Source: an uncultured Clostridia bacterium (lineage in GTDB: Bacteria; Bacillota; Clostridia; Oscillospirales; Oscillospiraceae). Taken from it: a stretch of 17,844 bases of DNA. Below the pieces are notes generated by a model. It searched no databases. It saw nothing but the letters and a program-made list of their open reading frames with translations, and had not been told where the DNA came from. The stretch covers positions 1-17,844 of the forward strand of contig CAMEIK010000008.1 in assembly GCA_945918315.1 (NCBI GenBank). Direction: 5' to 3'. Every line of letters starts with the position of its first letter. The stretch's first letter is position 1. Made by a program: the position numbers and the translations under genes. Below are positions 1 to 6,541 of the stretch, one piece after another.

Positions 1-49
1 CGACCTTCTCATTACGAGTGAGATGCACTACCGACTGTGCTACACTAGC
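1..49 (-). tRNA. tRNA-Thr (anticodon CGU), 5' part only
   Basis: Reading the minus strand from 49, the 7-nt acceptor strand GCTAGTG is followed by TA. Next come a D-arm (GCAC, loop AGTCGGTA, GTGC) and an anticodon arm (TCTCA, loop CTCGTAA, TGAGA) with perfect stems. The anticodon CGT lies at positions 16-14 and reads the Thr codon ACG. The gene is cut by the window edge in the variable region, so the T-arm and the 3' acceptor strand are not visible. A consensus promoter lies just upstream, which supports an active gene. Amino-acid identity rests on the anticodon alone. Confidence 0.9.
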
Positions 50-53
50 ATCA

Positions 54-86
54 TTTGCCCAATCATTATATAGGGAATCGGGCAAA
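54..86. repeat. Inverted repeat around the tRNA promoter -10 box
   Basis: TTTGCCC (54-60) and GGGCAAA (80-86) form a perfect 7-bp inverted repeat centred on the -10 box of the tRNA-Thr promoter. It could be an operator or chance. No regulator can be named. Confidence 0.4.
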
Positions 87-93
87 ATGTCAA
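65..93 (-). promoter_or_regulatory. Sigma-A promoter of tRNA-Thr
   Basis: The -35 box TTGACA (93-88) and the -10 box TATAAT (70-65) are both perfect and are separated by 17 bp. Transcription should start near 58, about 9 nt before the tRNA. This is a textbook strong stable-RNA promoter. Confidence 0.92.
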
Positions 94-121
94 TCTTTTT
101 TTCATCAGACGGGGATCCGGT

Positions 122-697
122 TTACGATTGTCCTTTTTCCTCCATTTCCCGCAGAACAGCCAACCGGTCTCGAATCTGCAAAAGGTCATCAAAGGTCTCC
201 GGGCGTTTGGACAAATCCCGAAGCAGAGCGGACGGATGATAGATGGCGGTAAGCCAGACCTGCCCGCCCAGAAACCAGTTTCCATGCTCCCGGGTGATGC
301 GGAAATCCGGACGAATCAGCCTCTGGGCCGCGATCCTGCCCAGACAGACAATCATCTTCGGGCGGATCAGTTCAATCTGCTCCTTCAGGTAGCCGAAACA
401 GGCGTCCTGTTCGTCCTCCTGGGGATCCCGGTTTCTGGGGGGACGGCATTTCACAATGTTCGCAATATAACAGGTGGTTCGGTCAAGGTCGATGATGGAA
501 AGCATATCATCAAGAAGCTTTCCGGCGGGACCTACAAAGGGAATCCCCTGCAGGTCCTCCTGTTCTCCCGGCCCTTCGCCTACAAACATGATGTCTGCCT
601 GCCGGTTGCCGTCTCCAAAGACCACATTGGTACGGGTACGACACAGTCCGCATGCGGAACAATTCATACACTGTTCTTCCAGAGTCTGCCAATCCAT
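122..697 (-). CDS. Family 4 uracil-DNA glycosylase (Fe-S)
   Basis: This 191-aa protein should remove uracil from DNA at the start of base-excision repair, in the cytoplasm. Visible features are motif [10 protein letters not shown] (residues 40-48), the following [11 protein letters not shown], and the C-terminal active-site motif HPSALLR. Cysteines at C16, C19, C84 and C100 are spaced as the [4Fe-4S] ligands of family 4 enzymes (UdgA type). The start at 697 is chosen because GAAGGAG (715-709) lies 11 nt upstream and because it places the gene 4 nt after the stop of the DacF-like gene. A longer frame to 829 would overlap that gene and adds only Ala-rich sequence. It is probably co-transcribed with the DacF-like gene from the promoter at 2276-2304. 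No clear terminator follows before the tRNA promoter. Confidence 0.92.
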   Translation of the reverse strand: MDWQTLEEQCMNCSACGLCRTRTNVVFGDGNRQADIMFVGEGPGEQEDLQGIPFVGPAGKLLDDMLSIIDLDRTTCYIANIVKCRPPRNRDPQEDEQDACFGYLKEQIELIRPKMIVCLGRIAAQRLIRPDFRITREHGNWFLGGQVWLTAIYHPSALLRDLSKRPETFDDLLQIRDRLAVLREMEEKGQS

Positions 698-701
698 GTT
701 C

Positions 702-2210
702 TCACTGGCTCCTTCTGCGTCCGGCTCTGCGGCGGCGGCGCTGGGCTCTGCGGCGCTGCCGGAGGTAGGAATTGATGACAAGATACCCGACAACCGGAAC
801 AATGATCGAAAGACACACAATCCAGACAATTCTGCCGAAGCCGGAGCTTTCGGAGTTGTCGTTGGTTAAGCCGCGAATGGATAGGCCTGAAGCATCCGAG
901 CTTTTTACCGCTTGCATGGCGAACAGCTCCGCTTCCGTCAGACAGGATTCCCGGTACCACAGCTGCATGGTTCCAATTTTCTGTCCCTTTTCCAAAGGTG
1001 CCGTTGGTCCACCGATAATATCAAACTCCCGTATGAGATTCTCCATGTGGGCGTTAACAGGAAGAATCGTATCGATATTCACCTGAACCTCGGCAACAAC
1101 ATTGCTCTCGCCGCCAATCACCGGGAACTGTTCAAAAGCCTGTCCTTCGTAAAGAATCCGGTTGATTTTAAAGTTATTAAAAACATACTGAATAAGATCC
1201 TGCATGTCATCGTAGTTACCGTACTTTTCCACGGTGCCACGCTCCGTATAGGTTCGAGGGCAGCCCAGTACGACCATGACATAATTCATTTTTTCATCCC
1301 TGCTTTTTGCGGTACAGACAAGGCCAGCGCCGGAAGCGGCAGACACATAGGTCTGCATACCGCCGGTAACCCGGTCATCCATGTATACCTGCAGGATGTG
1401 GTTATCGATCAGATAGTTGGTTGTCAGGAGGTTTCTCTCCTCAGACCGGTTTGTTGCCGGAACCGTGTAGCTTACCGTCGCGAAAACCTCCCGGAAAGTC
1501 TCGTTCTTAACGGCTTCTGTTACAATTTTCGCCAGATCCCGGGCAGTGGTGTGCTGCTCCGCATTATCAAGGCCGTGCACATTGGCAAAGGACGTATGGG
1601 AGCATCCCATCTCCAGGACACGCTGATTCATCAGCTGAACAAAGGCATTCATATTGCCGGCAATGTGCTCGGCGATGGCGATAGCCGCGTCGTTGGCCTG
1701 CTCCAGAATAAGACAGTATACCAGATCCCCAACCGTCACTTCCTCGGCTTCCTTCAGATTCTTATTAATGGAACCGGCGGGAAGACGGGAAATATTTCGG
1801 CTGCTGACCACAACCACATCATCCATTTTGCACCGTTCGATGGCAATCAAAGCGGTAACAATTTTGGACAAAGCGCCGGGGCGAAGCTCCAGATCAGGAT
1901 TATAGGCATAAACCACCGTTTGGGTATTCACCTCATACACAAAAGCGGCTTGAGATCCCTCCAGCATTCTGTCGGATCCGCCCAGGGGCTTTTCTCCGTC
2001 AATCGTCCGGCAGCCGTAAAACTGGCTGACACTGCCGAAAGGCACATCCGAAGCCGGTACGGTAGCGTCGGGATCCGGAACCGTTTCCGTCGGCGCCACA
2101 TATTCATCGGTTGCTGAAGTGGTCGTATCCGCCGCGGCAGCGGGAACCGAAAGCGCGCCCATGAGGATGGAAAGGGTCAGCAGTAAACATAGAATCCACT
2201 TTTTTTTCAT
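702..2210 (-). CDS. DacF/PBP5-like D-Ala-D-Ala carboxypeptidase homologue, probable pseudoenzyme
   Basis: This 502-aa protein has a signal peptide (1-27), a Pro/Thr-rich spacer, a peptidase S11 (D,D-carboxypeptidase) domain (about 85-320), a PBP5_C-like beta domain (about 350-420), a C-terminal membrane helix (about 460-482) and an Arg-packed cytoplasmic tail. The fold is clear from segments such as [27 protein letters not shown] and [15 protein letters not shown]. The three penicilloyl-serine motifs are not intact. SxxK reads A113-L-S-K116, so the nucleophile is Ala. SxN reads Q171-A-N173. KTG reads M285-Q-T. Active relatives trim pentapeptides in peptidoglycan, but this one should be unable to acylate. 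It is annotated as a CDS, not a pseudogene, because the frame is intact with a good SD (GAGGGGG), a consensus promoter and a co-transcribed partner. It is divergent from a two-component operon, and an envelope scaffolding or sensing role is inference. Confidence 0.9.
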   Translation of the reverse strand: MKKKWILCLLLTLSILMGALSVPAAAADTTTSATDEYVAPTETVPDPDATVPASDVPFGSVSQFYGCRTIDGEKPLGGSDRMLEGSQAAFVYEVNTQTVVYAYNPDLELRPGALSKIVTALIAIERCKMDDVVVVSSRNISRLPAGSINKNLKEAEEVTVGDLVYCLILEQANDAAIAIAEHIAGNMNAFVQLMNQRVLEMGCSHTSFANVHGLDNAEQHTTARDLAKIVTEAVKNETFREVFATVSYTVPATNRSEERNLLTTNYLIDNHILQVYMDDRVTGGMQTYVSAASGAGLVCTAKSRDEKMNYVMVVLGCPRTYTERGTVEKYGNYDDMQDLIQYVFNNFKINRILYEGQAFEQFPVIGGESNVVAEVQVNIDTILPVNAHMENLIREFDIIGGPTAPLEKGQKIGTMQLWYRESCLTEAELFAMQAVKSSDASGLSIRGLTNDNSESSGFGRIVWIVCLSIIVPVVGYLVINSYLRQRRRAQRRRRRAGRRRSQ

Positions 2211-2230
2211 ATTTCCCCCTCAATAATCTG

Positions 2231-2250
2231 CTGCCGGACTTGTCCGGCAG
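2231..2250. repeat. Perfect palindrome in the divergent promoter region
   Basis: CTGCCGGAC, two bases, then GTCCGGCAG form a perfect 9-bp dyad. On the minus strand it lies in the 5' leader of the DacF-like mRNA and would fold into a stem with a CAAG tetraloop. On the plus strand it overlaps the proposed -35 box of the response-regulator promoter. It could be an operator, an mRNA hairpin or both. Confidence 0.65.
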
Positions 2251-2268
2251 GAAAAAATCGTGTATAAT
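2240..2268 (+). promoter_or_regulatory. Probable promoter of the two-component operon
   Basis: A perfect -10 TATAAT (2263-2268) lies 17 bp after a weak -35 TTGTCC (2240-2245), which is embedded in the palindrome at 2231-2250. The start would be near 2275, giving a leader of about 110 nt before the response regulator. The weak -35 box suggests dependence on an activator. Confidence 0.55.
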
Positions 2269-2275
2269 ATCTTTT

Positions 2276-2304
2276 ATTATATCAGCTTTTCCTGTTCCCG
2301 TCAA
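2276..2304 (-). promoter_or_regulatory. Sigma-A promoter of the DacF-like/UDG unit
   Basis: On the minus strand TTGACG (2304-2299), a 17-bp spacer and TATAAT (2281-2276) form a near-consensus promoter. Transcription would start near 2269, leaving a leader of about 60 nt that includes the hairpin at 2231-2250. The two divergent -10 boxes are only 7 bp apart, so the promoters probably exclude one another. Confidence 0.85.
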
Positions 2305-2383
2305 TGCGCAGTTGAAAACCGGGAGCAAGAATGACGGAAGAACGCACAGGAATCTCCCGGGCAGAATAGACTGGAGGTATAGT

Positions 2384-3064
2384 ATGAAAATTTTGGTTGT
2401 AGATGATGAAGATCTGCTTGTGAAAGGTATCAAATTCAATCTGCGAAATGATGGTTATGAGGTCATTACCGGCAGCAATGGACTGGATGCCGTTCGGCTG
2501 ACGCAGGAAGAAAATCCGGATTTGATTGTACTGGATATCATGATGCCGGAAATGGACGGATTAACCGCGTGCAGCAGAATTCGGGCGTTTTCCAATATTC
2601 CCATCATTTTTCTCACGGCAAAATCCGATGATATGGATAAGCTCATTGGTTTTGACCACGGTACCGACGACTATTTGACGAAGCCCTTCAATATTCTGGA
2701 GCTGAAAGCAAGAATACGGGCGCTGCTTCGTCGGTCCGGTGCCGGTGAGCAGGAGAAAACCGGAAGCAACCTCACCATTGGCTCCATTACACTGGATCTG
2801 GATGCACGGAATGCCTACAAAGGCAACGAGTTGGCGGATCTGACAGCCAAGGAGTTTGATGTGATTGAATTTCTCATGCGGAATCCCAATCGTGTCTATT
2901 CCCGGGAGTCGCTTCTGGATACAATCTGGGCATACGAGTATCGCAGCGATATTCGAACCGTGGATGTTCACATCCGCAGACTTCGGGAGAAACTGGAAGA
3001 AAATCCCGCTGAACCTAAGTATATCCTGACAAAATGGGGAGTTGGTTACTATTTCCGCAAATAA
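2384..3064 (+). CDS. OmpR/PhoB-family response regulator
   Basis: This 226-aa DNA-binding response regulator has a receiver domain (1-115) with acidic residues D7-D8, phospho-acceptor D51 in VLDIMMP, T78 and K100 in TKPFN. A winged-helix domain follows (about 130-226), with the typical ending VDVHIRRLREKL and ILTKWGVGYYF. The ATG at 2384 follows GGAGG (2373-2377) at normal spacing and starts the canonical MKILVVDDE; an upstream in-frame TTG adds residues unlike the family. The next gene, its likely partner kinase, begins inside its last codons. The target genes cannot be told from the sequence, though the divergent DacF-like gene and its own operon are natural candidates. The resemblance is to PhoP/WalR-type regulators, but no specific name is justified. 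Confidence 0.95.
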   Translation: MKILVVDDEDLLVKGIKFNLRNDGYEVITGSNGLDAVRLTQEENPDLIVLDIMMPEMDGLTACSRIRAFSNIPIIFLTAKSDDMDKLIGFDHGTDDYLTKPFNILELKARIRALLRRSGAGEQEKTGSNLTIGSITLDLDARNAYKGNELADLTAKEFDVIEFLMRNPNRVYSRESLLDTIWAYEYRSDIRTVDVHIRRLREKLEENPAEPKYILTKWGVGYYFRK

Positions 3065-4481
3065 AAAGCCCGCTTCCAGCGGGTATCGGAACGCGCAGTT
3101 TCGGTATGCATCCACATATGTGGTGATTACTCTGGTCGTTCTGATTTTTCTGAACCTGTACTGCTCCCGGATGAGCCAGCAGCTTTTCTATCAGAGCAAG
3201 GAGTCCTCCATGATTGAAAAATGTCTGTTGGCGTCCGACGAGATTTCCGGTTTGGAGGTGCTGAATAATAACACAATTGCCGGAATTGTCAGTCAGCTTG
3301 ACAGCCTGACTGTAACAAGGCTTATTGTAACGGATCATGCGGGAACCGCCCTTTATGACAGCAAGGATATTTGTACCGGGCAACTGGTGCTTCTTCCGGA
3401 GGTTGTCAGCGCCATAGCCGGAAACAATGTTTTTTCCTGGCAATACCATGCCGGTGTCATGAATTCCCGGGCTGCAACACCAATTTTTTCCTATGGCAGC
3501 ATTGTTGGCTGTTTGTACATGACAGAATATGATACCTCCCAGGGAGCTCTTATCCAGATTTTGCAGCGAAGCCTTCTTTGGATTACCGTTATTCTGGAGC
3601 TTGTACTCGTTGTTTTCTCGATTGTGTATGCTACCAGATTCTCCCTGCGGATTCAGAAAATAATGAACTCTATGCGGATTATCCAGAAGGGTGACTACAC
3701 CCACAAGGTTGCCGTTGGCGGCAACGATGAGTTGACTGTATTGGGGAATGAGTTTAACTACCTGACGGAGCGGCTCCAGACCTCAGAGGAAAAACGAAGC
3801 CGGTTTGTTTCGGATGCGTCCCATGAGCTGAAAACTCCTCTTGCGTCAATCAAGCTTCTGTCCGATTCCATACTGCAGAACGATATGGACCCCAACACGG
3901 TACGGGAATTTGTTGAGGATATTGGAAACGAAGCGGAGCGTCTGAACCGGATGACGGCGAAGCTTCTCTCCCTGACCCGTGTGGACGGAGAACGCGTTTC
4001 CGACAGCGAAATCATTTATTTTGCGCCCACTGTTCACCGGGTTTCCAAAATGCTCTCGCCTATGGCGACAAAAGCCGGAATTTCGCTGGAAATGGATCTA
4101 AGCGGAGATGCTCCGATTCTGATTCTGGAAGATGATTTATATCAGATCGTTTTTAATCTCATGGAAAATGGGATCAAATATAACCAGCCAGGCGGAAAGC
4201 TCACTGTTTCTGTTTCCAGGGTGGAAGACAACGCGGAACTGACAGTACGAGATACCGGTATGGGCATTCCCCTGGAATCCCTCCCCCATATTTTTGAGAG
4301 GTTTTACCGGGTAGACAAGGCTCGGTCCAGAGCATCCGGCGGCAGCGGCCTTGGTCTGGCAATTGTTCGAGCCATTGTCCAGCGAAACAGAGGCCAGATC
4401 CAGGTGAACAGTACCGTTGGAGAAGGCACCTGCTTCACCGTGACATTCCCTGTCTTTGATACGGAGGTGGACAAGGAATGA
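3042..4481 (+). CDS. Sensor histidine kinase (HAMP, HisKA, HATPase_c)
   Basis: This 479-aa membrane kinase is the probable partner of the response regulator. It has TM1 at about 26-41, an extracytoplasmic sensor of about 130 residues, TM2 at about 176-197, and a HAMP linker at about 198-250. The phospho-acceptor H261 lies in SDASHELKTPLASI. The ATPase domain has an N box (N372, N376 in NLMENGIKYN), G1 D404-TGMGIP, F box FERFYRVDK and G2 GGSGLGLAIV. All catalytic motifs are intact, so it should be active. The only upstream in-frame start is a TTG at 3042, inside the end of the regulator gene with GGGGAG directly adjoining, so the exact start is uncertain. A GTG at 3120 would cut into TM1. Translation is probably coupled to the regulator gene. 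The signal sensed is unknown. Confidence 0.93.
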   Translation: MVTISANKKPASSGYRNAQFRYASTYVVITLVVLIFLNLYCSRMSQQLFYQSKESSMIEKCLLASDEISGLEVLNNNTIAGIVSQLDSLTVTRLIVTDHAGTALYDSKDICTGQLVLLPEVVSAIAGNNVFSWQYHAGVMNSRAATPIFSYGSIVGCLYMTEYDTSQGALIQILQRSLLWITVILELVLVVFSIVYATRFSLRIQKIMNSMRIIQKGDYTHKVAVGGNDELTVLGNEFNYLTERLQTSEEKRSRFVSDASHELKTPLASIKLLSDSILQNDMDPNTVREFVEDIGNEAERLNRMTAKLLSLTRVDGERVSDSEIIYFAPTVHRVSKMLSPMATKAGISLEMDLSGDAPILILEDDLYQIVFNLMENGIKYNQPGGKLTVSVSRVEDNAELTVRDTGMGIPLESLPHIFERFYRVDKARSRASGGSGLGLAIVRAIVQRNRGQIQVNSTVGEGTCFTVTFPVFDTEVDKE

Positions 4482-4975
4482 AAAAAGTATTGTGTCTGTT
4501 GGTACTGCCGGTACTTGTGGTTTCTTTCTGCGCCTGTACCTTTTTTAAGGCAGATACTGTCTCTTTTTATTATCCCAGGAGAGAATTCCTTTTCGATGAA
4601 CAAGACGGTGTCATTGCCCCGGAGAATCGGGATGCATCCGGACATACGACGGATATGCAGTATCTGCTTTCGCTGTATCTCATGGGACCGCTGAGTCAGG
4701 ACCTTGCCCCCGCGTTTCCGAAAAAAACGCATTTGATTTCCTGTTCCCGAAACGACGCCAAGATCAATATAGAACTGTCGGACACTTCCGAAGACCTGAC
4801 AGATGCCGATTTTTCCCTGTCCTGCGCCTGTCTGGCACTGACGTGCATCAGGGCATTCAGCGCGGAAGAAATCATGATTATCAGTGGCAGCCGCACGCTT
4901 TCCATTCGGGAAGATACGCTTCTGCTCTATGAAGACCCATTCCCAACTGCCGCAGAAACGGAGAAAACAAAATGA
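4478..4975 (+). CDS. GerMN-domain lipoprotein
   Basis: This 165-aa protein starts with a basic N-terminus and a hydrophobic segment ending in SFCAC. C20 is the best lipid-attachment cysteine, though Phe at -3 is atypical. The rest (about 58-150) resembles a GerMN domain: a YLLSLYLMGP segment, a central strand region with NIELSDTSEDL, a helix with a CLALTCIRAF run, and a final strand IMIISGS. GerMN domains occur in the germination/sporulation protein GerM and in lipoproteins encoded with two-component systems (LpqB type). The start overlaps the kinase stop as ATGA and the end overlaps exonuclease III the same way, so it is in the same operon. An accessory role to the kinase at the membrane is inference. 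The domain call is by pattern only. Confidence 0.75.
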   Translation: MKKVLCLLVLPVLVVSFCACTFFKADTVSFYYPRREFLFDEQDGVIAPENRDASGHTTDMQYLLSLYLMGPLSQDLAPAFPKKTHLISCSRNDAKINIELSDTSEDLTDADFSLSCACLALTCIRAFSAEEIMIISGSRTLSIREDTLLLYEDPFPTAAETEKTK

Positions 4976-5727
4976 AGTGTATTTCCTGGAATGTAAATGG
5001 CCTCAGGGCCTGTATGGGCAAAGGCTTTGCGGATTTCTTCGCGGAATCTGACGCGGACTTTTTCTGTCTTCAGGAGACAAAGCTCCAGGAGGGGCAAATA
5101 TCCTTTTCCCCGGCCGGTTACGAAGCCTTCTGGAACTATGCGGAGAAAAAAGGCTATTCCGGCACAGCGATTTTCGCGAAAAACAAGCCGCTCTCCGTTC
5201 GAATGGGAATGGGTGTTGATGAATTGGATACAGAGGGCAGACTGATTACTTTGGAATATCCGGATTTCTATTTACTGACCTGCTATACGCCCAATGCTCA
5301 GCGGGAGCTTCTGCGCATCGACCACAGGATGCGCTGGGAGGATGCCTTTCTGCGTTACCTCCGGTCACTGGATGAAAAAAAGCCTGTCATTGTCTGCGGT
5401 GATCTCAATGTGGCCCATCAGGAAATCGATTTGAAGAACCCGGCAGCAAATCGGGGCAATGCCGGATTTTCGGATCAGGAACGGGGCTGTTTTCAGCGGC
5501 TTCTGGATAACGGTTTTACCGATTCTTTCCGCTATCTTTATCCGGACCAGACAGGCGCCTATTCCTGGTGGAGCTATATGTTCCATGCCCGGGAGAAAAA
5601 TGCCGGGTGGCGGATTGATTATTTCCTGGTATCAGACCGGCTGCGGGATGCCATTCGGCAAACTCCGATTTACAGCCAGGTTCTGGGTTCCGATCACTGC
5701 CCCGTTGGTCTGGAACTGGATATTTAG
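4972..5727 (+). CDS. xth: Exodeoxyribonuclease III (AP endonuclease, ExoA/Xth)
   Basis: This 251-aa Mg-dependent AP endonuclease and 3'-5' exonuclease acts in base-excision repair. Conserved residues are present: N7 (SWNVNGLRA), E35 (CLQETKL), Y105 (TCYTPNAQ), D144 and N146 (CGDLNVAH), W213-R-I-D-Y, and the terminal D241-H242 in GSDHCPVGLEL. The length is normal for the family. The ATG overlaps the lipoprotein stop as ATGA, making it the last gene of the two-component operon. Its stop lies inside the last codons of a convergent minus-strand gene (4-bp overlap), so any terminator must lie within that gene. The enzyme handles the abasic sites that the nearby uracil glycosylase would create, but the two genes are in opposite transcription units. 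Confidence 0.96.
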   Translation: MKCISWNVNGLRACMGKGFADFFAESDADFFCLQETKLQEGQISFSPAGYEAFWNYAEKKGYSGTAIFAKNKPLSVRMGMGVDELDTEGRLITLEYPDFYLLTCYTPNAQRELLRIDHRMRWEDAFLRYLRSLDEKKPVIVCGDLNVAHQEIDLKNPAANRGNAGFSDQERGCFQRLLDNGFTDSFRYLYPDQTGAYSWWSYMFHAREKNAGWRIDYFLVSDRLRDAIRQTPIYSQVLGSDHCPVGLELDI

Positions 5728-6128
5728 TCAAGTCCATCCTTCTGCGATTTGATCATGATGCCAAGCTGATCCCCCTGACGGGCAAGATACGCATCCTTCA
5801 GTCCGGAAAGGTATGAAAATGGTTCCTCAGGATAAATCGGCGCAAATCTTTCCCCGGGATGCTCATGATGTTTGGGTACCAGCTTGAATTCCATCTCCCC
5901 CTCTCCCAGCCGCTTCACAGGAACCCGGGTATCCAGCCCAAATCCACCATCCATGGGCACCACGATGCCCAGATTTTCCTCACGGGAGCCGCATCGGACA
6001 AAAAGCCGGTACATACCGCTCCCTGAAAGACGGCAGCGGCAGTGAAACTGGTAATATAGGCCCTGACGAAGGACCTGTACTTTTCCGGACGGCTGCTTAC
6101 CTGAAAAAACTTCAAAGCATGTTTGCAA
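5724..6128 (-). CDS. Hypothetical protein (conserved-looking, function unknown)
   Basis: I do not recognise a function. The likely product is 134 aa, soluble, with no signal peptide or membrane segment. It has a compact run that looks conserved: GKVQVLRQGLYYQFHCRC, YRLFVRCG, LGIVVPMDGGFGL and TRVPVKRLGEGEMEFKLVPK, suggesting a small beta-rich domain, followed by a Pro/Glu-rich tail. The start is uncertain. An ATG at 6191 overlaps the mazF stop as ATGA, but its codons would run through the terminator-like hairpin at 6131-6171 and it has no SD. The TTG at 6128, with a G-run 5 nt upstream, lies right after the hairpin and before the first protein-like residues, so I prefer it. Its end overlaps exonuclease III by 4 bp, tail to tail. 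Confidence 0.75.
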   Translation of the reverse strand: MQTCFEVFSGKQPSGKVQVLRQGLYYQFHCRCRLSGSGMYRLFVRCGSREENLGIVVPMDGGFGLDTRVPVKRLGEGEMEFKLVPKHHEHPGERFAPIYPEEPFSYLSGLKDAYLARQGDQLGIMIKSQKDGLD

Positions 6129-6130
6129 AG

Positions 6131-6171
6131 AAATCCCCCCTGCCGTAATCCTATGCGGCAAGGGGGGATTT
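6131..6171 (-). terminator. Strong hairpin, probable terminator after mazF
   Basis: Fifteen base pairs with one bulged A (6161): AAATCCCCCCTGCCG (6131-6145), a 10-nt loop, then CGGCA, the bulge and GGGGGGATTT. On the minus strand it follows the mazF stop and ends in ATTTCTTTG, a modest U-tract. On the plus strand CTCTTTTT follows. It also holds the G-run just upstream of the TTG start of the next gene, so it could control that gene instead. Confidence 0.6.
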
Positions 6172-6187
6172 ATTCTCTTTTTGGGAT

Positions 6188-6541
6188 TCATGAATGCAGG
6201 CCGAAGCTGACCGCAATGGCATCATCCACCAGGGCCATTTGCTTATCATCCAGGCGACCCATATGCTCCCGCAGACGGCGCTTGTCAATGGTGCGGATCT
6301 GCTCCAGCAAAATCACGGAATCCTTTGACAAACCAACGCTTCCGCCTGGAATATTAATATGCGTAGGCAGTCGAGCCTTTCCCGTCTGGCTGGTAATGGC
6401 AGCAGCAATCACTGTGGGGGAATGCCGGTTCCCGGTATCATTCTGGACAATCAGAACAGGTCGTGTTCCCCCTTGTTCGCTACCAACCACCGGGGAAAGG
6501 TCTGCGTAAAAAATGTCACCCCGTTTGACTGTGCTATCCAT
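6188..6541 (-). CDS. mazF: MazF/PemK-family mRNA interferase (EndoA-like)
   Basis: This 117-aa protein has the same architecture and length as Bacillus EndoA (NdoA/MazF), a ribonuclease that cuts mRNA at short specific sequences. Hallmarks are VKRGDIFYADLSPVVGSEQ, GGTRPVLIVQND, AAITSQ, LPTHI, and the C-terminal helix region LLEQIRTIDKRRL. Catalytic R27 and T50 correspond to R25 and T48 of EndoA. ATG 6541 is chosen because GGAG (6555-6552) is about 10 nt upstream; a GTG at 6550 would sit directly on that SD. The usual upstream RHH antitoxin gene, and alr, are absent: the 309 bp upstream hold no plausible antitoxin. The downstream gene is 1-60 bp away depending on its start. Whether an antitoxin is encoded elsewhere cannot be seen. 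Confidence 0.95.
   Translation of the reverse strand: MDSTVKRGDIFYADLSPVVGSEQGGTRPVLIVQNDTGNRHSPTVIAAAITSQTGKARLPTHINIPGGSVGLSKDSVILLEQIRTIDKRRLREHMGRLDDKQMALVDDAIAVSFGLHS

Noticed and set aside
698..829. Longer N-terminus for the uracil glycosylase
   Set aside because: It would overlap the DacF-like gene by about 130 bp and adds Ala-rich sequence outside the family; the ATG at 697 has a strong SD.
912..2117. A 401-codon plus-strand frame opposite the DacF-like gene
   Set aside because: It has no protein-like features and no SD, while the minus-strand gene has signal peptide, domains and promoter.
702..2210. DacF-like gene as a decaying pseudogene
   Set aside because: The frame is intact over 502 codons, with signal peptide, anchor, SD and promoter; loss is confined to catalytic motifs.
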